From Phyllobacterium zundukense (lineage in GTDB: Bacteria > Pseudomonadota > Alphaproteobacteria > Rhizobiales > Rhizobiaceae), in contig NZ_CP017943.1 in the NCBI RefSeq assembly GCF_002764115.1, forward strand, positions 1-64,000: 64,000 nucleotides of DNA, in the 5' to 3' direction. The position numbers and the translations under genes are program-made. Below, piece after piece: positions 45,109 through 54,030 of this stretch (positions are counted from its first letter, which is position 1; the number at the start of each line of letters is the position of its first letter). The notes under the pieces were generated by a model. It was given only the letters and a program-made list of their open reading frames with translations, was not told where the DNA came from and did not search any database.

Positions 45109-46628
45109 GACCCACCCAGCATTTTAGAGCCGGCGCTAAGACCGCCCATCAGTTCCCCCAGGCGCTCAATCGACAAGTCGCCGCGTGGCCAGCTTGGGCC
45201 GAGCTCGTGATCGTATAGGACATGCGCGCGGTCGCTAAGTTCGATCAATTCTTCAAGATCGCTCGTCAGCAACAACACGGCCCCGCCTTCGGCAGCAAAG
45301 CGCTTCAAACGGTCACGAATAGCCATGGACGCTGCAAAATCGACTCCGCGTGTCGGCTCATGGGCGACAAGTACCGAAGCACCGTCCAGTTCGCGTGCCA
45401 CGACCAGGCGCTGCAGGTTGCCCCCGCTGAGCTCGCCGGCAAGTTGGTGTGGTCCGCTTGCGACGACACCAGCTTCCTCGATCAGCTTCTGGGTTGCTTC
45501 TTCAGCGAACTGCCGCCGGACGAAGCCCCATTTGTTGCGAAAGCGGTCCGGGACCATTGCGGTCAAGACGGTATCGACAAGAGAGGCGCTCACGGCACTT
45601 CCCGCCGCCTTGACGTTGGACGGGATCAGGCGCAGCCCACGCCGACGCCGCTCCCAATTCGTTGCTGCGGTCATGTCGGCCCCGTCAAACAGCACCGGCT
45701 GATAGCGCTCATCGGAATCAACGCCGGCGAGTGTCGCAAGCAACTCGTCTTGCCCGTTCCCCGCCACCCCCGCAATTCCGACGATTTCGCCGGCTGCGAC
45801 CTGCAAACTGCCATGTGCTGCTACAAGGCGAGTTTGGCCATCTCCCTCGAAGCGTGCCGGACTCGATTCTACTGCTTTCGGCTTCGACGTTAGGGTTCCG
45901 ACACCCGTCATGCTCTGCCCTATGACGGAAAGGTCGAAGGGCTTGCGCTCAAACCGGGCGACCGAACGTCCTTTGCGCAGCACAACGACCTCGTCGCAGT
46001 GGGCGACCACTTCCCGCAGCTTGTGGCTGATGAAGACCGTGCTGACTCCCGCCTTCGCCAAACCGCGAATGATGGTGAACAAGCCATCCACTTCGTCAGG
46101 AGCCAGATAGGTTGTCGGCTCATCGAGAAGTAGGATGTCGGCACCCCGAAGCAGTGCACCCAAGAGTTCTGCTCGCTGTTGAAGCCCTGGGGCGAGCGTC
46201 CCCGCCGGACGATCTAAAGGTACGTTCAGACCTGTCTGGTCCATGAACTCGACGATGCGTCGTCGTCTTTCGCACCAGTCGATCCCCCTGAGGCCTGCAC
46301 CCAACATGTTCCTGCCGCGCGCATGCTCAGCACCGAAAACAATGTTTTCAAGCACGGTGAGGTCGGCAGCGATGGACAGCTGCTGGCGAACGAGAGCAAC
46401 GGTTCCATTCACCTCTACCATTCCCTCGTCGGGCGTCAGCTCACCCGCGATCACCCTGACCAAGGTACTTTTGCCGGCGCCGTTTTCACCCACCAGCGCC
46501 AAAATCCGACCGCGTACGATCCGCAGATCAGCATGATCGAGCGCACGCAGGGAACCGAAGGACAAGCACAGCTGCTGACAATCAACTGCTGCGTTTACGG
46601 ATGGTTCGTTGATAACTGCGTCTCTCAT
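45105..46628 (-). CDS. BMP-type nucleoside ABC transporter, double ATP-binding protein (COG3845-like)
   Basis: 507 residues. Domain 1: Walker A GENGAGKSTLV near residue 52, APGLQQRAELLGALLRGADILLLDEPTTYL near 145-175. Domain 2 starts near 270: GIAGVAGNGQDELLATLAG replaces a full Walker A, with LSGGNLQRLVVARELDG near 410 and VAHEPTRGVDFAA near 430. Both ends overlap the neighbouring genes by four bases. Confidence 0.92.
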   Translation of the reverse strand: MRDAVINEPSVNAAVDCQQLCLSFGSLRALDHADLRIVRGRILALVGENGAGKSTLVRVIAGELTPDEGMVEVNGTVALVRQQLSIAADLTVLENIVFGAEHARGRNMLGAGLRGIDWCERRRRIVEFMDQTGLNVPLDRPAGTLAPGLQQRAELLGALLRGADILLLDEPTTYLAPDEVDGLFTIIRGLAKAGVSTVFISHKLREVVAHCDEVVVLRKGRSVARFERKPFDLSVIGQSMTGVGTLTSKPKAVESSPARFEGDGQTRLVAAHGSLQVAAGEIVGIAGVAGNGQDELLATLAGVDSDERYQPVLFDGADMTAATNWERRRRGLRLIPSNVKAAGSAVSASLVDTVLTAMVPDRFRNKWGFVRRQFAEEATQKLIEEAGVVASGPHQLAGELSGGNLQRLVVARELDGASVLVAHEPTRGVDFAASMAIRDRLKRFAAEGGAVLLLTSDLEELIELSDRAHVLYDHELGPSWPRGDLSIERLGELMGGLSAGSKMLGGS

Positions 46629-47647
46629 GAACGGGGAACCGTCACTCTGCCGCTCACAACGTCGTCAAACGCCTTTTTGCCTGCATCGATGACCTTCTGC
46701 GGCAAATTGAAATCTTTCGACCCGTTGTCGGTGACAAAGGGAATGCTGAACACGCCGTCGCTGAGGCCAAGTGCCTTCGACGCGGTTTCCTGTGTGCCTT
46801 CCACATATTGCTTGACGATCGCGTAATTGGTCTGATCCTCCGCCGAGGCGACTACGAAGGCGAGCGCAGGCTTGCGCGGCATTGCGTTGCTATAGTCCGT
46901 AAGATCGGAGGCGATGGTCTTGTAGCCGTGCGTCTCGCCCAGGAAATACACCTGCAGGTTGGAGCCCGCGGCAGGGAAGATAAGTGTCGCCCCCTTACTG
47001 GCCTGTGACAGGGCGACGGCGCCTGTCTTGGCGGGATCCATGAAGCTTCCTACCGAATTGACGAGCACGGTAATGTCCGGGTCGACAGCTTTGGCGCCTG
47101 CGATGAATCCTGCACTGAATGCCTTGAGCGGCGGGGAATCATCGCCGGTAATGATCCCGATGGGCTTTCCATCCGACATTGTGGCCGCCATCGCGCCGGC
47201 GACGTAGGTTCCTTCCTCGTTGGCCTGCGCGTAGGATGTCACATTAGGCCCGGTGGCGACACCGCCTTCGATGAAGAACCGCTGTTCGGGATAATCGCGG
47301 GCAACTTGCGTCAAGATTTCTCCGGAAGCGAAAAATGCCGTGCCGATAGCCAGATAGCATCCTTTCGAAGCCGCAGCTCGGAGGTTGTCGCCAAGGCCGG
47401 ACAAACCGGTTCCGTCGATGATGTCGACATTGATTCCGAACTCTGCCTCGGCCCGCTCAAGCCCCTTGACGATGGTCTGCTCGGCGGTGTTGCTGGCAAG
47501 CGGTTCCTGAAAGACATAGGCATAGCCACAATTGTCCCCCGAAGCCTCCTGGGCCATTGCGCCCGTGTTGCCGGGTAAAAGCACTGTTGCGACTGCAGCT
47601 CCCAGCACCCAGCGGCGCTTCAAATATATGTTGCTGCCTTTGGACAT
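46625..47647 (-). CDS. BMP-family nucleoside-binding protein
   Basis: 340 residues from the ATG at 47647, chosen because GGGAGGAAGGAA precedes it; the frame is open further upstream. Signal: KRRWVLGAAVATVLLPG, cut near AMA-QEA. The mature part has the basic membrane protein (PnrA-like) pattern: YPEQRFFIEGGVATGPNVTSYAQANEEGTYVAGAMAA near residue 120 and GIITGDDSPPLKAFSAGFIAGAKAV near 165. Relatives bind purine nucleosides. No lipobox, so soluble. It is the first gene of a five-gene minus-strand operon. Confidence 0.9.
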   Translation of the reverse strand: MSKGSNIYLKRRWVLGAAVATVLLPGNTGAMAQEASGDNCGYAYVFQEPLASNTAEQTIVKGLERAEAEFGINVDIIDGTGLSGLGDNLRAAASKGCYLAIGTAFFASGEILTQVARDYPEQRFFIEGGVATGPNVTSYAQANEEGTYVAGAMAATMSDGKPIGIITGDDSPPLKAFSAGFIAGAKAVDPDITVLVNSVGSFMDPAKTGAVALSQASKGATLIFPAAGSNLQVYFLGETHGYKTIASDLTDYSNAMPRKPALAFVVASAEDQTNYAIVKQYVEGTQETASKALGLSDGVFSIPFVTDNGSKDFNLPQKVIDAGKKAFDDVVSGRVTVPRS

Positions 47648-47833
47648 TTCCTTCCTCCCGGGTTTGATAGTTTCCGATCGCGTTCTCAAAACGCCGCCAT
47701 CATCACCCTCTTAGGACTCCAAGATGACAGTGATATGAATATATTTCATTATTTATTGCGTATGTCTATGAGATTATCTCAGTCTTGGTTACAGAAGGAT
47801 GCATCTCTTGATGGACCATGAGCCTATTGGGCC

Positions 47834-48742
47834 TTACGTTCTCTTGATCGAGAGGACGTCGAAAGTTTTGTTGATCGTCGCGATCGCCTTGTCATAGCTT
47901 GCCAGCGCGAGACATGAGATCAACGCATCAACGATGGCGAGTTGTGCGATTCGGCTCGTCATGGCTTCAGTTCGAAACCCGGTTTCCTTAGCCATGGTCT
48001 GAAGAATTATGTCGCAGTACGCCTGGATAGGCGACTTGCCGAAGTTTGTGATGCAGATCGTCGTCGCGCCCGCTTCCTTCGCGAGCCGTGTGGCTGCGAT
48101 CGTCTCATGTGTGCTGCCGGAATGGGAAACAGTGATTGTTGCGACGTTCGGGCCGGTCAGCGAGGCACTGATCGCCTGCACGTGGGAGTCCAGCACAACC
48201 TTGGACTCAATCCCGATCCGCAACAGACGGTAATTCGCATCCTCGGCAATGGGCGCTGCACTGCCGATCCCGTAGACTTCGACGCGATCGGCGTTAATAA
48301 TGGCGGTGACGGCGCGGGACATCTGATTGGTATCAACGACGTTCAATGTGTCCTGCAGCGCTTGCAAGTTTGCCCGGAAGATTTTCTCGACCACGGTGGG
48401 AACATCATCTTCCCGCGTCAAATCCTCCTGGATGAACTGGACCGGCTGAACCAGATCCCGCGCCAAGGCGATCTTGAGATGCTGAAATCCGCGTGCTCCC
48501 AATTGCTGGCAAAGGGCAACGACGCTGCCTTCGCTTGCTGCGGCCCTCTCGGCAAGTTCGGTGACCGACATGTGGACTACGTCGACCGCGTGGTTGCTGA
48601 TGTAGTCGGCGATGCGGCGGGCGGTAGGAGGCAGACTTGAACGGCTGGCATCGATCCGCGCCAACATCCCGTTGAGCGATGACGGCGACACGACATTCAC
48701 TTCGGACTTGGAAGTCTTTTTGCTGGAGGCTGGTTTTCGCAT
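47834..48742 (-). CDS. RpiR-family transcriptional regulator
   Basis: 302 residues. N-terminal HTH_6 domain (LPPTARRIADYISNHAVDVVHMSVTELAERAAASEGSVVALCQQLG, residues 37-80) and C-terminal SIS sugar-phosphate domain (VEVYGIGSAAPIAEDANYRLLRIG near 155, VSHSGSTHETIAATRLAKEAGATTICITN near 205). It is encoded upstream of and in the same direction as the BMP operon, and directly after a HAD phosphatase gene. The SIS domain predicts that it responds to a phosphorylated sugar, for example one released from nucleosides (inference). Confidence 0.92.
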   Translation of the reverse strand: MRKPASSKKTSKSEVNVVSPSSLNGMLARIDASRSSLPPTARRIADYISNHAVDVVHMSVTELAERAAASEGSVVALCQQLGARGFQHLKIALARDLVQPVQFIQEDLTREDDVPTVVEKIFRANLQALQDTLNVVDTNQMSRAVTAIINADRVEVYGIGSAAPIAEDANYRLLRIGIESKVVLDSHVQAISASLTGPNVATITVSHSGSTHETIAATRLAKEAGATTICITNFGKSPIQAYCDIILQTMAKETGFRTEAMTSRIAQLAIVDALISCLALASYDKAIATINKTFDVLSIKRT

Positions 48743-48760
48743 CGTTAACGATCCTAAAGG

Positions 48761-49459
48761 CTAGGCTGCTTTCAGCAAATTTGCGCATGCAGCGGAATTA
48801 ACGTCGATATATTCAATGCCCAAGCGTTCTGCACCGACCCCATCGGTTAGCGGATTGTCACCTATCATGACGGCGTCCGCAGGACGAATGCCAAGGCGAT
48901 TAAGCGCCCGCTCAAACAGGTACGGCTCGGGCTTGCCGATCACCCTGTATGGAACGTCGCCAGCGCATGCAAGAACCGCAGCCAGCAGCGCTCCTGTTTC
49001 AGGAACGACGTCTCCGTGTTGTCCGGGATGGTTCACATCCGGATTGGCGACGATCAGCGCGGCGCCGCTGCGAACCGCATTGCTGGCTGCAGCGAGCTTC
49101 GCATATGTGAAGTTTCGATCGCGGGCGAGGAGAACAATTTCGGGATCGTGGGTAACGATGTGCAGCCCGAGGTCTTGTCCATATTGCAAGAGCATGGTGC
49201 TTCCGAAGAGCATCACCCGTGCGCCGGAATGTTCTTTGGCGATAATTTCCAGTGCACTGGCCCCGGCAAGCAGAATGTGCTCGGGCGAGATCGATAATCC
49301 CAACTCACGCAAGCTGTTTGCAAGCTGCGCAGGAGTGTGCTCAGAATCATTCGACACGAGTGCAAACTGCTCGAATCGGCACAACAGCTCCTTGGCTCTG
49401 GGCCGTAGGGAGTGGCCATTTATCAGTGTGCCATCCAGATCGATCAAACTTGCGCGCAT
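48761..49459 (-). CDS. HAD-superfamily hydrolase (NagD/HAD-IIA-like)
   Basis: 232 residues from ATG 49459, preceded by AGGGGTG; a TTG six codons upstream is also in frame. Motif I LIDLDGTLI near residue 5 (DxD), motif II FALVSNDSEH near 35, motif III GKPEPYLFERALNRLG near 175, motif IV VMIGDNPLTD near 197. A C2-type cap with RDRNFTYAKLAAASNAVRSGAALIVANPD fits the HAD-IIA branch that hydrolyses sugar phosphates and nucleotides. It is 18 bases from rpiR and likely co-transcribed. Confidence 0.87.
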   Translation of the reverse strand: MRASLIDLDGTLINGHSLRPRAKELLCRFEQFALVSNDSEHTPAQLANSLRELGLSISPEHILLAGASALEIIAKEHSGARVMLFGSTMLLQYGQDLGLHIVTHDPEIVLLARDRNFTYAKLAAASNAVRSGAALIVANPDVNHPGQHGDVVPETGALLAAVLACAGDVPYRVIGKPEPYLFERALNRLGIRPADAVMIGDNPLTDGVGAERLGIEYIDVNSAACANLLKAA

Positions 49460-49628
49460 TTGCACCCCTATCTTCAAAACTAAATACCTGCCGCACTTGT
49501 AACTGAGCTTGCTTCAGTGATAAAGAGATGATCGCTGAGATTTTTTCACAAAGCTACCTTGCCCGCCAATTGGAGTCCCCGTGGGGCAAAGCAGGTCGGG
49601 TCACATCCACCTGGCCGAAGAGGATGCC

Positions 49629-50459
49629 ATGAACGCCATTCGCATCGCATTCATCAGTGACATTCACAATGGACGAGACCTGACCTCGGTGCGGGGAACG
49701 GCAGCGTTGTCCCTCCTCGAGAAGTTCATCGCCGATGCCAACGATGCTGCTTATGATGCAATTGTCGATCTTGGCGATCGGATTTCTGATGAGAGTTCTG
49801 AGCGAGACCAGGAGCTTCTGGCCGAGGTCGCGCAACGCTTCCAACAGCTCGATGCTCCAAGGCATCATGTCTGCGGCAATCACGATCTTAACTGCTTGAC
49901 GCAAAGCGACAACGAAGCGCTGCTTGATGGTCCAACAAACACCCGCTCGGTGCTTGTCGGAGGGGTGCGCCTTGCCTTCTGGCAGCCCTCGGTCAACCTG
50001 TCGCGCCAGCGAGGTCTCCGTCTCGATGACGGTGATTTGTCATCCCTGCGGGATCTCCTCAACGACGATGAGCGCCCAACCCTGCTGCTGAATCACGTGC
50101 CGCTGTCGGGTCATTCGCTGAAAAGCAACTTCTACTTCGAAAACAATCCCGGCCACGCGACCTATGCTGAGATCGACGATATTCGTCAGGTCATCTCGCA
50201 GGCCCCTTGCCCCATCGTGGCGATTGCCGGCCATGTTCATTGGAATACACTGATGACGGTGGATGGCGTCCCACATCTCACGTTGCAGTCGCTGACGGAG
50301 ACCTTCACCGTCGGGGAGGCGGCGGGGGCCACAGCCATGATGGAAATCACCGGCGATGCACTACATTGGACGGTGCGGGGGAAGGATCCCCTATCGCTGA
50401 CACTGCGTTGGCCACACAACGGTCGTCCTTGGCGGACGCCTCTGCCGCCTATTGGCTAG
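49629..50459 (+). CDS. Calcineurin-type metallophosphoesterase (CpdA/Icc-like)
   Basis: 276 residues from ATG 49629. All metal motifs are intact: FISDIHNG near residue 8, VDLGDRI near 45, CGNHDLN near 80, LLLNHVP near 155, AGHVHWN near 202. The layout resembles class III cyclic-nucleotide phosphodiesterases and related phosphoesterases. No signal peptide. It diverges from the HAD gene, with about 170 bases between. It is the third phosphohydrolase-like gene in the locus. Confidence 0.85.
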   Translation: MNAIRIAFISDIHNGRDLTSVRGTAALSLLEKFIADANDAAYDAIVDLGDRISDESSERDQELLAEVAQRFQQLDAPRHHVCGNHDLNCLTQSDNEALLDGPTNTRSVLVGGVRLAFWQPSVNLSRQRGLRLDDGDLSSLRDLLNDDERPTLLLNHVPLSGHSLKSNFYFENNPGHATYAEIDDIRQVISQAPCPIVAIAGHVHWNTLMTVDGVPHLTLQSLTETFTVGEAAGATAMMEITGDALHWTVRGKDPLSLTLRWPHNGRPWRTPLPPIG

Positions 50460-50575
50460 TCATTGGGTCTCCGCGACCAATCTAGGCCTAGAGGGAGTGA
50501 TCGTCCGCGTGCCCGTCGCTGCCGAGGCCTTGCTGCTCCGGATGCAAAAGGCTACCGGGCCAGCTTGGGATGTGT

Positions 50576-50760
50576 AGTTCAACCAAGCGCAGGAATCGTT
50601 GGTTGCACGCCCTCGCAACCAACACGCATGAGAAGCTCGTGTGATCTCAGCAGGTTAGCAGCGACGAAACCGGAACGAAAAATAGCGGCTCAATAAAATC
50701 AAAGACTTACGGGCGTAGGTGCAAATCGCAAGTGCTTTACCCCGCAACCAATTGCGATTT
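50576..50760 (+). repeat. Intergenic repeat, copy C (subtype with copy B)
   Basis: Carries GCAGGAATCG, the hairpin GTTGGTTGC/GCAACCAAC, GTGATCTCAGC-GGTTAGC, ATAAAATCAAAGACTTAC, and AGTGCTTTACCCCGCAACC. Its right end forms a second long dyad, CAAATCGCAA (50722-50731)/TTGCGATTTG (50752-50761), which is better preserved here than in the other copies. It lies in the gap after the metallophosphoesterase gene. Confidence 0.82.
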
Positions 50761-50817
50761 GTGGTGGAGTGTAGAGACGGTGGCACCAGAGTATCCGCGG
50801 ATTTCATGCTCCGCAAA

Positions 50818-50846
50818 TGATCGGGCGGGAACGTCCCGCCCGATCA
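50818..50846. terminator. Strong 13-bp perfect hairpin
   Basis: TGATCGGGCGGGA (50818-50830) and TCCCGCCCGATCA (50834-50846) with a 3-base loop form a very stable stem between two gene modules. There is no T-run on either side. It is probably a bidirectional transcription barrier or RNA 3' end. Confidence 0.55.
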
Positions 50847-50931
50847 GTCGCGTTGGTGTCTTCCGTGGAGGTGGAAGACGCTTCCGCTGGGAGAGTGGAA
50901 GGTAGGTCGACCTCAGCACTTGCCGGGTCGA

Positions 50932-50994
50932 TCAGTTGAGGCCGACTTTCATCACGCGGGCCCGCGCCCTTTCGAGATCGGAGCTCAGGGTTGA
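50932..50994 (-). pseudogene. C-terminal relic of a second sugar-binding protein gene
   Basis: The minus strand reads SSDLERARARVMKVGLN followed by TGA at 50932-50934. It aligns with the last residues of the intact binding protein at 51083 (KSNLDKVKYRLMEAGLN) at a comparable offset from the stop. Only about 20 codons are recognisable. It suggests a lost paralogue or partial duplication just downstream of the present gene. Confidence 0.55.
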
Positions 50995-51082
50995 CCGATG
51001 GCAAAGCTGGTCCGAAGGATGTGAACGCGCGCCCACCAAGCAGCAGGGCGACAACAAGATCGGCCGCGCCAGATCTTGCGCT

Positions 51083-52078
51083 TTAGTTGAGGCCTGCCTC
51101 CATCAGACGGTACTTGACCTTGTCAAGATTGGACTTGTCGATGATGGCCGGGCCTGTGACAATATCGGCATCAGGCATCATGCCGTAGTCTAGGTAGGTT
51201 CTAGCGATAACCGCAGGAAGATAGCCCTGCAGGTACATAAGCTGGTCAATACCGGCAATCGCCTCGCCATTGGCAATTGCGTCGAGCAACGCCGGCGAGA
51301 CATCGAAGGTGACGTTCGATACAGTTTTCGAGAGGTTTTCGCGGCGCTCAACGTCCATAAGCGTCTCGAAGCAGAACGGACCCGAGTTCATGCAGAACAC
51401 AGCGTCAGTGTCGGGATGGGCCAGAAAGTAATTGGACAACATCGCGGAGCTTTGAGAAACGTCAGTCCCGATTGCAATGACTTCGGTCTGCGCACCAGCC
51501 TTGGCGAGGGTGTCAGTAAAACCCTTCGCCATCTGTTCCAAGCCGGCATGGCCGGGGACATGGTTGGGCACGATTCCGCGTTTGGGATGAGGATTAACTT
51601 TCAAGACCTGCTCGGCTGCGGCAACGCCACTTGAATAAAGGCCGGCACCAATTCCTATCAGGTACGGAAGTCGCTGATCCTTAGGCGCGGGGTCGAGCAC
51701 GTTGATTGCGATCATTGGGATGCCTGCTGCCTTAGCCTTCTCGACTGTCGGTCGCATAGCCGTTGGATCAGTGGCGGTGATCACCAGCATGTCCGGCTTC
51801 TCTGTGATTGCCGTTTCCATGCGGTTGATCGTTGTTTCAACGGAGAATTTGTCGTCCTGCGTCCACTTGATCTTCAGGCAATTGTCATCGGCACCTTGTT
51901 CGGCACCCTTCTTGACGGTCGCCCAAACCGGCTCCGCCACAGCGTGTGTCGCATAATAAATGAGATATGGTTTTTTCCCATCGCAGCGGTCGGCTGCCTG
52001 TGAAGTTCCTGCGGCGAGCGTTGCAGCCGCAGCCGCCAGAACGCCAGAAGTCATTAGTCTTACAGTGATTTTGGCCAT
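51083..52078 (-). CDS. Periplasmic sugar-binding protein (CUT2, fructose/ribose type)
   Basis: 331 residues. Signal SGVLAAAAATLAAG cut near SQA-ADR. Mature part has the periplasmic-binding protein 4 fold: YYATHAVAEPVWATVKKGAEQGADDNCLKIKW near residue 42, ITEKPDMLVITATDPTAM near 92, and VSNVTFDVSPALLDAIANGEAIAGIDQLMYLQGYLPAVIARTYL near 250. It resembles FrcB-like receptors. A paired Cys set in CMNSGPFCF is unusual for the group. First, with its own leader, in the order permease, ATPase, binding protein on the minus strand. Confidence 0.9.
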   Translation of the reverse strand: MAKITVRLMTSGVLAAAAATLAAGTSQAADRCDGKKPYLIYYATHAVAEPVWATVKKGAEQGADDNCLKIKWTQDDKFSVETTINRMETAITEKPDMLVITATDPTAMRPTVEKAKAAGIPMIAINVLDPAPKDQRLPYLIGIGAGLYSSGVAAAEQVLKVNPHPKRGIVPNHVPGHAGLEQMAKGFTDTLAKAGAQTEVIAIGTDVSQSSAMLSNYFLAHPDTDAVFCMNSGPFCFETLMDVERRENLSKTVSNVTFDVSPALLDAIANGEAIAGIDQLMYLQGYLPAVIARTYLDYGMMPDADIVTGPAIIDKSNLDKVKYRLMEAGLN

Positions 52079-52098
52079 GGTTTCCTCCCGTTAGCCTC

Positions 52099-52881
52099 CT
52101 AAACGACGAGCCGGCGGCTCGCTCGTGTTCCCGTGTTGATAAGATTTGCCAGCTCTTGCTCGCTGACGTCCTCCCGAGACGTCGTTTCCGCGACCTTGCC
52201 GTGGTAGAGCACGGTGAACCGGTCGCAGACTTCATAGGCGTGGGAGATGTTGTGGGTGATGAAGACAACCGACACCCCCTGCCGCTTTGCCTCCTGGATA
52301 TAGGCGAGCACCTTCGCTGTTTCCTTCAAGCTTAATGCTGCAGTCGGCTCATCGAGGATCAACAGCTTGGACTGGAAATGCACCGCCCTCGCGATTGCAA
52401 TCGACTGCCGTTCGCCGCCCGAAAGGCGGGCAACCGTTAGATCGACATCGGTGATGTGGATGCCCAGTTGAGAAAGCGATTTGCGAGCAATTTCGCGCAT
52501 CTGCCGTTTCTTTAACAGCATCAAACCCGGTAATTTGACCGAAACTTCTTCTTCGCGGCCCAGGAAAAAGTTCCGATAGATGCTCAAAAGCGGGATGATA
52601 CCCAAGTCCTGATAGACAACCGAAATTCCCTTCGCCATGGCCTCTCTTGGAGACTCGAGCGACGTCTGCTGACCCTGCCAGATGATCTGACCGCTCGTAG
52701 GCTGATGGACGCCAGCGAAGACCTTGATCAGTGTCGACTTGCCTGCGCCATTATCCCCAAGCAGTCCCAGGACCTCACCTGGCTTCACGTCCATATTGAC
52801 GCCACGCAGGGAATGGACGCGGCCGAAGGACTTCGTGATTTCCTTGAGTTCAAGAAGTGGAGAAAATGAATCCTTGGTCAT
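52099..52881 (-). CDS. Single-domain sugar ABC ATPase (FrcA-like)
   Basis: 260 residues from ATG 52881. Walker A GDNGAGKSTLI near residue 43, Q-loop VVYQDLGI, signature LSGGERQSIAIARAV near 150, Walker B LLILDEPTAAL near 172, and H-switch FITHNISHAYEVCDRFTVLYHG. FrcA-type systems have one ATPase domain per chain, unlike RbsA. The start overlaps the permease stop (TGATG). Confidence 0.92.
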   Translation of the reverse strand: MTKDSFSPLLELKEITKSFGRVHSLRGVNMDVKPGEVLGLLGDNGAGKSTLIKVFAGVHQPTSGQIIWQGQQTSLESPREAMAKGISVVYQDLGIIPLLSIYRNFFLGREEEVSVKLPGLMLLKKRQMREIARKSLSQLGIHITDVDLTVARLSGGERQSIAIARAVHFQSKLLILDEPTAALSLKETAKVLAYIQEAKRQGVSVVFITHNISHAYEVCDRFTVLYHGKVAETTSREDVSEQELANLINTGTRASRRLVV

Positions 52882-53906
52882 CACACACCATTCCTTATTC
52901 TCACGCGTTGATTGACGACGGCAGCGATAATTAGCAGCAAGCCAATACCGGCCTGGTACCAGTAGACTGAGATGCCCATGAGAAGCAGGCCTTGCTGGAT
53001 CATGCTGATGATGAGGACGCCCAACGCTGCACCCACGATGCTGCCGTATCCGCCATTGAGAGACGCGCCACCGACAACCACCGCCAGTACGGCCTCCAGT
53101 TCCATACCCTGGCCACGCAGCGCATCCACACTTGAGAAACGCGCGACGGATACATAACCCGCGAGACACGCCATCATCGAATTCAAGGCAAACGCGGCAA
53201 TCTGGACCCCCTCGGCCGGAACACCCATGCCGCGGGCAGCCTCGGGCGAACCCCCTGTAGCGAAGAGCCAGTTGCCGAACCGGGTGGAGGTCAGAACGAA
53301 AGCGAATATGACAACGAGAATAAGGAACCAGAAGAACGGCCCAGGTATCCCGTTCCAATTAAAATCGAAGGCTCGAAGGAAGGGATCGGGAGTTTTCAAT
53401 CGGATAGGAAATCCCTCGGTGAGTGCCAAGAGCACGCCTCGGTAAAACATCAAGCCTCCGAGCGTGATGATCAACGAGTGTATCTGCAACTTCGTTACAA
53501 GAAACCCGTGGAATGCGCCGATCATTAGACCGGCAACCAAAATGATCGGCAGCATCACGACTGCCGGAATTCCGGCGTTTACGCCCATAATCACTATCCC
53601 AGCTGATAGGCCGTAGACCGATCCGACTGACAGGTCGAATTGACCGGCGATCATCAGGACGGCGACACCGACTGCTATGATGCCGAGTGTCGATGAACTG
53701 AGCAGGAGGTTCGAGGCAACGCGATCCGAGAAGAAGTGCGGGGCGAACGCCGAAAAGAACAAGTAAACGGCGACGGCAGCGATGACGACGCCGGATTCGG
53801 GCCTCAGCATGAGTTTGTCGATGAACGTCTTCTCGGGCCGTTTGGCGCTGATCGCTGCTGCTTCGCCGTTGCCTCCCGCGACGGTTTGATGTGTGTCCAA
53901 AGCCAT
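52881..53906 (-). CDS. Sugar ABC transporter permease (FrcC/RbsC-like)
   Basis: 341 residues from ATG 53906, chosen for the GAGAGGAGA site; the frame is open further upstream. Cytosolic N-terminal tail of about 35 residues, then about ten helices. AVLMIAGQFDLSVGSVYGLSAG near residue 85 and LAVVVGGASLNGGYGSIVGAALGVLIISMIQQGLLLMGI near 275 are the CUT2 signatures. Operon order: permease, ATPase, binding protein. Confidence 0.92.
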   Translation of the reverse strand: MALDTHQTVAGGNGEAAAISAKRPEKTFIDKLMLRPESGVVIAAVAVYLFFSAFAPHFFSDRVASNLLLSSSTLGIIAVGVAVLMIAGQFDLSVGSVYGLSAGIVIMGVNAGIPAVVMLPIILVAGLMIGAFHGFLVTKLQIHSLIITLGGLMFYRGVLLALTEGFPIRLKTPDPFLRAFDFNWNGIPGPFFWFLILVVIFAFVLTSTRFGNWLFATGGSPEAARGMGVPAEGVQIAAFALNSMMACLAGYVSVARFSSVDALRGQGMELEAVLAVVVGGASLNGGYGSIVGAALGVLIISMIQQGLLLMGISVYWYQAGIGLLLIIAAVVNQRVRIRNGV

Positions 53907-54030
53907 TGGCTTCTCCTCTCTGAACGAGTCGTCGGTCATTTCAGGCTCACTAGCGAGCCGTCTCGCTGACCTATGCGCCTCCACGCTAAATCTCTGGCGG
54001 GTAAGCACTTCAAATTATGCGAATACATCC

